From positions 372,001 through 436,000 of the forward strand of contig JAMPIV010004463.1 of assembly GCA_024509875.1 (NCBI GenBank): a stretch of 64,000 bases of DNA, given 5' to 3'. The DNA comes from Oreohelix idahoensis (Eukaryota; Mollusca; Gastropoda; Stylommatophora; Oreohelicidae). The position numbers were made by a program, and so were the translations under genes. The notes beneath the pieces were generated by a model, which saw only the letters and a program-made list of their open reading frames with translations, ran no database searches and had not been told where the DNA came from. Of the stretch, positions 27,901-39,900 are shown one piece after another (positions within the stretch are counted from its first letter, which is position 1; every line of letters starts with the position of its first letter).

Positions 27901-30900
27901 CAGTGGACCAGCCGTAGTGAATGGGACAGCCACTACGTGTTTGTTTGACAGCGGGCTTACTTACCCCAGTATCATCGCTCGTCATTTGGTGAAACCAGGG
28001 CAATGGACAGGAGAAATAGTTGAGATTGGTGGAATTTTGAGAAGAGGGATCTCACAGCGTCTGCCTGTAGCCAATATTGAGGTGAAATGCAGGTTTGTGT
28101 CTGGCACCATCAAGGCAGCTGTAATGGCACAGCCAGCACATGATTTCATCCTGGGAAGCCCTTACTTAGTTTTGGGAAACCCAACCACACCGATCCTTGC
28201 TAATGCAAGGGGGCCTACTGCAGGCCAGAGAAGTGAAAGAGAAAGCCCCAAATTCACGGAGCCCCACGGGAGCTCAAACATCCTCGTCTTGCTATGAGGA
28301 GGAGAGACGCCTCTAAAGACAGTGGAATGTTATTTACAGAGGCGTATTCGCCTGTCAGCCCTGTTCAGCCTAAAGGTCAAACAGTGGTGACGTCTCTGAT
28401 TTCGGAAGTATCTTCTTTGTCGTCGGGAATTAGGCCCCCGATGGTAATACATCTCTCAAGGGAGGGAAATACTGACAAGAAGGAACAGGTGCACGGTTCT
28501 ACAGTCAACCGCAAACAGTTACGCCCTGTTACGGCGATGTCTGGCCAAGCCAGTCAGACTGTTTCCAAACACTGGGAAGCCGCACCATTTGGTAATCAGT
28601 ATTTACCACGCGCTGCCAGGAAAATTCGTGGGCGAAGGAAACACACGAGAGGGAGGAGGAAGGGCGACCAGTCATGTTGCAGTCGACAGGAGAAAATCCC
28701 CTGGCGTGACCCTCACGATCCAGGGCTTGCAAAGATTCTCAAGGATATGGAGATGGGCCTGTATGATAATGCTAATTATGACAGTGATTAGATCGGGATG
28801 TAGATCTAGATACGGACCAGTATGAATTCCAGAGATTTCAGTGATTGAGCACGGATTCCCGTACTTGAAAGGGGGGACTTATGTGATGATACACTGTAAT
28901 TCTGACTTTCATCAGGCCCGATTCTGTTTTGAGTTTCACCATTTCTCTTCTCTTTGTAATTATATGGGTTTGCCTTGTTCTTCTCATGTGAATATATATC
29001 GTGTTTGGTAATTTTGAGTAGGAAAATTAAACGGGTTCGTTTTATGATGGTAGGTTTATTTTATTCTAGCATCAGTTTTACCCTCTTCTGTATTTTTCGC
29101 GATTCCCGTAGATTTCACTGTTTACGAAAATCGATATTTTCGGGCACTCCTGTATGACGCGCCAGTAGCACGAGGTTATCACGTAATGTGACGCAATTTT
29201 GCGGACACGCGGTATTTGATTTTCCTAGCGCTGCCATTGGTCCGCGATTTGAGTAGGAAGGGAAATCCACGTGGGCGGTTTCTCTTGTATATAATGAGAG
29301 AGGAAACGGCGGCCTAGGTCTCTGAAGAAATAATTGCCTGGCCGTAGGACTACGTAATTTATCGTTCTCCACTGTGGGAATAACCAACGATAATAGCGAG
29401 TCTCGGCGAAACAGTGGGGAGCATAATTTTGTCAAATAAAATTATCCACGGCAAAAGACATATCTCAGGGTCAGAGTACGTGAGTATCGTCAGGAGCCAA
29501 AGAAAAGTACCCTATGGTCTCTGGCAGTGAAGTCCCTATGCTTCAGCTGGACCGAGGTTTATTTATCATACAGCCGAGAGCATCGCTATTATAGTCTCTA
29601 GCAACGGCAGGTGGCCGGGAGACCGGTTTCAATTTCATACAGCCAGAAATCAAAGCCTTGTTTTCCTCTAACTCCGGAGCGGGTTAAAAGAGGGAAATTA
29701 TTCAGCGGCAGTGAAGATTTCGACAGTAAATCAAGCACCGAATTCAGGAGCAGGGGAGAGGGTTAACATCCCTGGGTCCTGATAGTAGAGAAGAGAGTAG
29801 CGGAGACGCCGCGTCATCAGTCCTCGAGTGTTAGAGAGACACTGAGACCAAGAGAGAGAGATCGAGAAGGAGGGAGAAAATAGACAGGACCAGTAGGGTC
29901 TGTTCAGTATCCATTGGACGGATAGACACTGAGTCTGCGTTCGAAAAAAAAACCAAGTCTATTATGTTAGCAATTCTTGTGGTGTAGTTATCAGCGCATA
30001 TCGCCTAACAAGTAGAAAGCTGTGTAGCCGTTCGTTGAGGAAGAGTCACCAGGACTAAGACAGTAGAAATTTATTAGTGTTAGAGAGTGGAGGCTTAAGT
30101 TGACAGCCCCACCAAATTAGATTTGGTTTAAATCACTAACCATTTTTATTGTTCCTCAGCAGGGTGACAGAAAGAGTGAATGTGATTTGGGTTTTTTTTT
30201 GTCTCTCTCTCAATTTAATTGTTACTTTGGTTTTTCCAGGCCGTGCAACAGTGCACGCTATCGACTGACTTGATGACGTATGATGCCATTTTATGTTTTT
30301 CTTGTATGTAAATAAATATATATATTATATTTACTGGATCAGCTTCTATTCTATACTATACCTACATGTGGTCTGTATAGTGGTGTCTGTGGTCGTATTT
30401 ATACACCTTATCTCCTTGTGTGTCAAGGCAGTCAGAGGAGGGCGAGACTATAGCCAGTCTAAAGTCACGAAGCGGCAAGGGGAGATTCAAATCCTGGTTC
30501 TATCCCTTGAGCCAATAGTCTCGTCTGTCGACAGGCATGTCATTTTCCATCTAATTTCTATTTTCTCAGACTTTCTCATACTAGGGTCTTGCTTTCATTC
30601 AGGCACACTCTATAAAAGTAAAACCACTTCGTGACAGCATATTTTAGCATTCTTCTGTAAAACCAAAATGGTGTATAACAACAACTAAAATTAATGTATA
30701 AGAATCAATGATGGTGTGAGGATAAGGGGTAGTCACATGGATTGCTCGTGTGAATGATTGCAAATAATTGGTGGATTTGGTATAATATCAGACACCATTG
30801 AGCTTTCTCACCCCTTTTCACCTTGTTAACACCAAGGCAGTTATGACAGATTTTACTTTGTGTTTTTTGTGTGTATGTGTTTGATTTTTATTTTTTTTGT

Positions 30901-33900
30901 GTATTAGAAAGGGTAGGTCACACAAATACATTCACACAATTTTGGTTTTAATTTACTCTATTTGGACTTTGTGGAGGGGGAAGAAGATGCTATATTTAGA
31001 TATCTGAAATCTGATTTTATTGTCTTGAATTTATTGCATTATATGTTCTAATTATAACCCTTCACGGGTTGAATGGGATAATTTAAAAAACAAAAATTAT
31101 GTAAAACGACATTACTTACAGAGCTGTGATTTCTGGAGAGTGATTCTCTTTGTTTGCTCTAAAACTTCAGTGGCAGATACATTCTGCTTGTATAAGTAAT
31201 ATTCTTGTAAACAGAAGAGCTGATCACCACACAGTTCCTGCGCCTGACAATTATAGAGATATATGTTAGCACTTTACTTTCATGAAACATGACGTTAACT
31301 CATTCTAACCCGCGAGCCGTATGGTGCGCCAGCCAGACTGGCCTTTACTTTTACCCTTTGGCGCATCCTGCGCCAGCATGATATATGTCAAACTGGAGCA
31401 TAAAATTAGAAAATATCTGGAAATAAGTCAGTTTAAAATCATTTCATTACATCCAGCACACATGTGTGAAAGTTTGTGAGCGAAAAAAAATAATTCTGAA
31501 GCTGAAATGTGTGCTTTACATCCGTTGCTATAGATCTACCACAGGCCGCATAGCACGCCCGGTTTATAAGATTCCAAAATTGAACAACAAATTAGAAAAT
31601 AAGTGGCCATACCATAGAGTGTTCATATCATGTAAACACTTCCTGTGGACAATATATTTTGAACTAGTAGCAAAATAATTTTATTGGTGTTTACCTTTTT
31701 CATACTTTTATCAATTAATGACGTCATGGAGTTGTTTGTTTACATGTAACATAATCACATACAAAACACTCATAAACTATTAACGAATCAACCTCAACAT
31801 ATAATTTCTAAATGAATTTTTGCAATATCGATAGCAATAATGAACTATTTTTGATTCCGATAAAGACGTTGAACAAATGTGATATTTTTAAGTAATAAAT
31901 AAATTAATTTGCATGGGACAGGAATTTGTAAATGAGATTCCAGTTCAGCAATATGTGACTTTACATAAAAAAATTTATATAAATTAGAATTTTCATTTGT
32001 TTTTTTTATCAAACTTCTAGAATTAGTTGTCAACTGGATATACATTTCAATTCCTGGTGTTTTTATACCAAGGGATTAAGTAGATCAGAAATATTTACAT
32101 GTATTTGCATAATTTTAATTAATTTTTTTGGTGGATTTTTTATTGTTTCAACACTTCACAAGACATAACATACAATTATAACATTACATAACAACTCAAC
32201 AGTGTTTCAAAACATTCTGCAGCCAATTTCCTAAAGTTTGATGCATAATATATATATATATATATATATCTACTAAATTAATATATATATGTCTAATGCC
32301 TGTTTTTAAAACATCAATTGTAGAAAAAAATGTGTGCATTTTGGTTCCTGGGTAAATCCAAAAAAATGCCTGGGTTAGAATGAGTTAATGAACATCTGAA
32401 CGCCATATCTACATAACTGTTCATCTTCATTTCATTTAATTTCTTCTTCTTTCTGCCTCCTTATAAAGCATGGGGCCATCAATGAAGTTGCTTCCAAACA
32501 GGAAGCCTGTCTGAATGTGCTTACATAATCTTGCAGTAGTGGTTTCCGAAGTATGATGATAGGAAACTCTATACAGAGCGATACAACAGGAGGTAATCTG
32601 ATCATCAGAAGAAGCCACCCCCTCCATCGAACAAGTGTTTCGGCCCTGTATACTCCTTTACACTCTAAGGTGGGGCAGGCCCACCTGGGTCATGACTCCC
32701 AAGTGTCTGCGCCTCCTGTTGTCTTATGTAGAAAATGAACCCACTCCACATTGGTAGCAGCTTTAAAAATCCACAAATCTGCCAACTGGAGGCAATTGTG
32801 AAAGTAACCCTTATGTTGAAAACAAATTACTGTGCAACAGCACACTATGACTAGGTATAGACACTGACCCACCTGCGCAAAGCCAACGAGGCTTGAAGCC
32901 TTTGCACGCTAGCAACTAAAATCTACTTGCGCCCGACGCCTCGTATAATATACGCAGTGTGTTGCCTGCAAGCCACTGTCCCTTCACCAATACATCGAAA
33001 AACTCAAAGTAATTGTATAAGATGGGGGTTGTCAGCACCATGCACAGCCTCACTTTAGTTGTCTCTTATGATGGTGTCTGATGAAAGTAGTAGTCCTATT
33101 CTTTCTTTGCCTTATCCAGGGTTGTGGACTCAGTCAATAAATTTTCCAACTCCGACTTCTTTATGGGGAGGAGCTACATTGAAATGCTATTTTCGATATT
33201 AACCACAGGATTTCAATGAAAATGCACATGCTTAACCTACATCAATCATAGATACACATAATGAAGAGTTTGATGGTATTACATCATTGGTTGTCATTGA
33301 AAAGGCCGCCATATTGGATTTTAATGTTCTATTTCAATTTCCTAAGTCTTTTTTATTTATTAATCTATCATTACCAAATTTAAACAAAATGTTTATCATT
33401 ATATTTTAAAACTTTTGTCAGATTGGATTTTTGATACCATAAGTAGATTTTGAGATATATAATTTTAAAGTTTGTATCTATAAATAATCACCATTTTTTT
33501 CAAAATTTTACATTATTTGCAATAAATCAAAATGTTGATAAGATATCAAAAATTGGATCTGACAAAAGTTTTATTATCCTATGGAAAGTATTTGTGCCAA
33601 ATCTGATATTGATTTACAAAAAAAAATGCGGAAGGTATAAGAACATTAGTAGCGTAAAACAAGGTTTTGAGAAAATCTAGATTTTCTTCATAGGACAAGC
33701 ATCATTTCTGAAGAAAATATTATTTACAAAATCAAAATATACCTACTTAGAATGTGTTCTGACAAATAATTTTCACAGATTTAGATTCAGGGAAATATAA
33801 ATTATACGAGTATAGACTAATTCAAATTTTCATGTTTCTGCTGTTTTGACTGAAAATTGCCTCCCTTAAAAATCCGACTTTGACTAGTTTATTAACTAGT

Positions 33901-36900
33901 GACATGGCATAAAATTATGCACTTATATGGAGTTATATGTATAAGTATGGTATGTGTGTGAATAAATGAATATGTGGCTTTCATAGACTACATTTTAAAC
34001 TATTTATTAAATCATACAGTAATACAAAATAACAAATCATTCACACCTCCACACAAATGACTGCTTTGCTAAACACCATGAGGCAAAATAGTTTCATTTT
34101 AACAAAGACGGGAAAATTGACAGTGCACATAGTTTATTTTAACTTCTTGTGTGCTTTTTCTAAATGTGCCAACCAATTTCCATTAGTAATAAAAACTTTA
34201 TTTATGATCAGAAGCAACTGAAATGTTCCTGCGTTATGTAAAATTGGATGCACTTTAACAGGAAAGTGGTTTTAAGAGTTCAACTACTTTAAAGTGTTGT
34301 TTCAAATTTTGTGAGCGCCCACCTCCCTTGCATGGATCAAACGTGGATCTGCCTTGACTAACTCGTAAAATTTGGAGTCTGGACTTTTTTTTTTTACTTT
34401 CTCAAACGCCACTAAAAATGACAGACTCCACAGCCCTGGTTTTTAATTGATATATTAAACTGTACCATAACATTTTGTTCGTTTATCATTTTCATTCATT
34501 TGGGCTTGTTTGAGCATTAATATTACTTCGTTTTTCATTCAATCGTTGGTGATGTTTGAGTTTATATTGACGCTCGTGTTGGTATTAGGTTTGATCACAA
34601 TGTTTGATAGAAATAATCGACTGTGAAAACGAACATAACTGTAGAACTTCTGGAAGATAGCTTCCTAACATGTCATCTAACAAAGTCTTTGGATGACGAC
34701 TTTCTCGTTTATTGATGCCACACAAGATCACAGTATGAAGAACACATGTAATAAGTGATTCCCATTGAAGGAAACCATGAACATCACAGTTCGTAGTGTT
34801 TAGTGTACAAGATATTGTGCGTCCATTATGTAACCGTCATAATTTTGTCCATTTTCCGTATCCAAATACTTGGCACAATTATCATATTTAAGCAGTATTA
34901 ATACATTTCTGCTAATTATTCTATTATTACTTAGAATCAATGCCTAACATTCACGTCAGAACTTTGTCTGTATAATATTGTCAATTTTGGCATCACTTGC
35001 CAGGCTATACCAGCAATATCGCTTTCACTAGCGTTATACATTAACTTTGCGTTCGTAATTCTTGAATACCGCGAATACAAATTCTTGTGTTTTATTCTTA
35101 ATGCTTTACACAATTATGGACTCACTGGTCCTTAAATACATATTATTATATCAGCTTTAAAAGCATTCACATCGACGGTTATATACATTAGCTAGTGGTT
35201 CTACCACATAATTAAAAACACTGCTTTATACCCGAAGGCTACACTAAGACTTTCTTTGTTACTAGGACTAACGCGTCATCCAACGTTTTACGCGTAATAT
35301 TTGAAGTCTAGTTAGTTGAGGTGTTGCATGGTGCGACCATTCAAATCAAGATAAAACCAAAATGCTCGTAAACCATGCAACAATCCTCAACAAATCTTAT
35401 CCATCTCCAGCATCATCTTCTCATCTCTTGTTCCACTGGCACTTGTCTGGTTCTTGTCATCAGTTCCACATTAGTGATCTTGTCATACCACTTCAATCCT
35501 TCTATTCTACGCAAGCACTTGTCCGGTTCTTGTCATCAGTTCCACATTAACTATTCTACACGTTTAAAAAAGTCTGCAGCTTTATTTCAGGAATGGTCGT
35601 AACGTATAACAACAAAAGTTATGTTGTGGCTTAAACAAACAGACAACTCTTAGCTAAGTTTGGTATTCTCTTGGCTGCTTTTCTTGCATCATCATCATCA
35701 TTGACGCTCCTTATGAAACATAGATCCACCACTACAGCTGGTTCCCCCCCTTACAGGAAGCCTGCACCAAGCATTCACATGCTTGTGCTGTAGTGGTTTT
35801 TGTAGCAATGTGTTTGACATACTGAGGTTGCCTGCCACATATTAGTTGCCTTGTACCACAAGCCTGAGGGGGCAGTACTCCTATTCTTTCATGATCTCCA
35901 TGGAGACTCCTAGCAACAACGGAGGGAGAGAATTTTTGTTGCACATTTACTGTTAACTGTTACAGCCATCCTGTCAATACATTCCTTTTGTATTACTTTT
36001 CCCCTCTTAATTTCCCCATGTTTTTTTCTGTTGTTATCAGGACATTCATGTGCTCTTACTGCAGTGCTTTCTGTATTAGGTTGTTCTACAAGATGAGATT
36101 GCCAGCTCCATGCATAACCTCATACTTGGCGTCTCTAACAACATGCTGGTGAGAGCAATAGTTCTGTTCCTTCTTTGTCTCCTTATACATCCCCCAGGAC
36201 AGGGGTCGGGAACCTACGAATCGCGAGCCACATGCGGCTCTCTACTACTTAACTCTTAGTGAATGAGGGATACCATGTGATGTTTTTTCATCAGGCTCTT
36301 CAATTTGTTAAAATGGAGACAAAATTAAATATTTGGCTCTTTGTCACGGAAAGGTTCTCGACCCCTGCACCAGGAACAACACAGGGTAAATGGTAGATAT
36401 ACCACTGCAGATATAATTCTAGTTTCTCTGCTACCAGATGCTATAGGTCAGGTGCCAGTATACGTCACACAAAAAAATCTGGAAAACCTGTACAAAAATC
36501 TGAAAAACCTGTACAAAAAAAAAATAAAAAACCATACAAAGACCCTTTTGTTCTTTGAGAAAACAAAAAAGCATTTTTTTCACCAATGCTTTCACATAAG
36601 TTATTGTTTACTGCTTTTTCCTTGTTTGTACTGAGAACATTTGGTACATTTCTTCATGTAGGAATAATAGGAAACAGTACAGAACTTTACAACAGGAAGC
36701 AGTCTGATCATCATAGGGATTCCCCATTGGTCGAGTATTTAGGCCCTTTAATAATCTTTACACTCCAGGGTGGGGCTAAATCAGGCCCATATTGAATATC
36801 CACACCTGATTCAACCATTTCATCGTCCTGATCAAATACCAAGTCATCTCTCAGCTCCCAAAGTAAAGATTCCACCACCCGGAAAGCCAGGACTTTAAAT

Positions 36901-39900
36901 AAATAAAAAAATAAAAAATCAAGAAAAATCAAAATACTGGACAATTCAGAACAAAAATTTTACAAAACAGATGCTTTACATTTACCGGAAATCTATTCAT
37001 AATTCAAGTCCTGCTAAATACTGAAATCTTGTTGCTATATGGTAACAATGGCCAATAGTGTTTATTTTCGTGTGTTTTGGACAGGATGTGACATTGCGCA
37101 CTGGGATTTGTGGGAAAATGAAACTAAATAAAGGGTTAATAATCAAGTGAAAATATCTGTACAGAAATTATGTACAGCTGTAAAACTCTGAAAATGAAAA
37201 AAACCTGTACAGAATTCAGGTAACCTGTACTAGTTGGCACCCAACGGGCTGATCACCCGTTTGCCAGTCACTTTGATTACGGAAACAACGACAAATGGAT
37301 TGATTTGTCATTGCCCTAAAGACGCCATTAGGCGTGATGGGAACAACGGCAAAGAAAATCTATTCGCTGTTGCCCTTAAGACGCCACTAGGCGTAATGGC
37401 CACTGACTGCTTTGCCGGTCGTTGGCTAAGGACGGAAGAAGAAGAGAAGAAGTACTAGCTGGCATATATGGGTGTCAGAGGTGATCATAAATGTATTTGA
37501 AAGTGGTGAATTGTTCTGAAACATCTCTGAAATTTAACTTTAAACCTGCTTGGCTCAGGACATGGTATTACAAGCTAAAAAAAAATTCACATTTAAACAT
37601 AACACAAAACATACCTTTGCAGTCTCATTTGCATTATCAAATTTCTTTAAAGTGTCATTCACATTTGCTGGAAGAAGCTCAGGGGTAAAGCCTGTGTTAT
37701 TTTGTGTGGGTGCACCAGGATAGTCAAACAAGGATTCAGTCTCATTACGAACTTGCCCTGTTGAAGGTCAGTGGTAGCAAGGTTTAAGTGAGAAAAACCA
37801 AAACAGTGCACATTTTTTTAAATGAGTAAATGAATTTAAAAATAAATATAACATCACTGCCTAGATGGCAGGGAGGATAGTGTGATTCGCTTGCATAGCT
37901 AAGCGGGGTTGTCGCACGGAAGGTCCTGGGTTCGAGTCCTGGGTTCGCCACTCACGTCTGTTGTTTTTGTGTTGTCTAGTGTTCTACTTCTTTATTTCTT
38001 ACGAGTGCCTGAAAACATACCTTTCTGTTTGTCTAATATTTATTAACATTACTCAAGCAGTGCAATTAAATCTCTATGTTCAATGACCGTACACCACACA
38101 TTTTAATTCATCATGAATGTCTGCCACTTTACATAGGGTTTTTGAAAAGTCACTGACTATTATTACATTTTTTAATATCTTTGCTTCTATCCATTGGATA
38201 TACATAACACAAGTGTATAGGGGTTGGAATGACTAATAGGTATGATGTCCACCTTGAATTCTAGAGATACCGGGTTCAATTCCCAGTAGGGGGAATACAA
38301 TTTATGGAAATGTTTTTCAGAACCAGTGGTTCTAATGATGTCATACTCCCTCCTGGTCTCCTGGGTAGTGAGATCGGATGCCTAGCCTTCTCGGATAAGG
38401 GCGAACAAATAGGACGTCCCGTGTGCAAGTTGCGCATGTTAAAAAATCCCATGCCAGTTGGAAATCATAAAGACTAGGCCTTTCAGGCCGCTGCCCTGGC
38501 AAAATTTAAAAATTAAAAACCTACCCACCACAAAAATATTTATAGAATGTGTGATTCCTATATACACACACACACACTGGGATTCTTGCTGGTGCTACAG
38601 AGTTCATTCACTGTGCCAAGATGCTCATGTAATCTAAGGGAAGAGATCGGAGCACTAATGGAGTTGTCCGTGTGCAATGAAGATAGTCTTTAAATATAGA
38701 ATGGCAGTTAACCATCTTTGTTTTGGTGTTTGTTTCATACGATTTAGTTGAATAGACGTGAAGGAATAACAATTTATAAATAAGAGGTGACTTCAGTCAC
38801 CCTGCATACTCCTTCAGTGCTGTCACAGAATGGTTTCACGTTGGTGAATGGTGGAGTGATTGTGATTAAGGGTCACTGAGGTTGTCAATGTAAGTTAAAC
38901 TCATGGGTTGAGTTCATGTCAGACTGATAGTGTTTTGAGACACTTTTGCGTGCACTTGGGGAAAGCATGTTTGGCGAACTTAAGTCTGAGTGACTGACAG
39001 AATACTCGAATGTGACTGGGGACAGTCTGTGATTTGTTTCTGAGGTGTGTGCTCGTATTTGTGACTGTTGGAAAACGTGGATGTGATTATGATTTGTGTG
39101 ATGTTAAAGGTCCTACTTATTTTCATACAGGCGATGATGTTCCTGACTAGAAGCGTTCATGAAGGAATTTTATACAAGCATTCATGGAGAACCTGTTACG
39201 GCATTGAACCTTTCCAGCCTAGGAGCTACTATGGAGTGAGTTGATGAATCTTTCCAGCCTAGAATTTATTATGGATACAGGTTTCACTCTTTCCCGTCTG
39301 AGAGCGATTGATGGTGAATTTACTGGTGCGAGGTTGTATGCCGCACCTAGGAACATTTTGTGTACTGTCATTGTACGTCAGTAAAGCCAGTGCGTGAAAA
39401 CTGTAGTTAAAGTTAGTCCCTACAGGTAATATTAGCCTGAGTATTATGTCAGTGTGCTTGACAATGTAACTGATGTTCAGGACCTGTGTAAAAGTGCAAT
39501 TAAAGTGTCCATTGAACTTTAACCAGCGGTGTTCAGTTGCTTAATGTGTTTGTGAGTCATTAACCACAGCTCACACTCATCATGCATCTTCATTACAAAA
39601 GAGTTCTTTTACATTCTGGGTAACTCGCTCCTCAACATCTTGGAGGGAAAATTGGTATATCTGTCTTTTGTCCCCTGTATTTCCTGTGGGTCTTAGAGAG
39701 AATGAGCCTATTGCTCCCTCAGACACGTCATAAGATATGACTAACATGAGGCTGTGAATGGAGCTGGGAACTTCATCATGTTAAATAAATTATTACAGAA
39801 AGCAACACTGCAAGAGCAGAAACGAGCAAAAATGGTTTCTCACAAGGAAGACTAGCTGCAGTGGTGTCATCTTGCTCCACTAGATGCAAAACAGATGATG

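Larger units (their letters stand above)
24411..30636 (+). mobile_element. Gypsy-type LTR retrotransposon lacking pol
   Basis: Two 1755-bp LTRs bound a 2716-bp internal region. The flanks GTATA (24406-24410) and GCATA (30637-30641) are a near-perfect 5-bp target duplication. The internal region has a candidate primer-binding site, a gag-protease region and a second ORF, then a polypurine tract. No reverse transcriptase, RNase H or integrase motif is present. The LTRs differ at roughly 16 positions by eye (about 1%), so the insertion is recent. It must have depended on pol supplied in trans, or pol was lost before insertion (inference). Confidence 0.93.

Noticed and set aside
37919..37945. Possible genuine tRNA gene (GGTTCGAGTCC)
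   Set aside because: No complete cloverleaf can be drawn, and the same sequence continues into a body repeated at 44405, so it is a tRNA-derived SINE.
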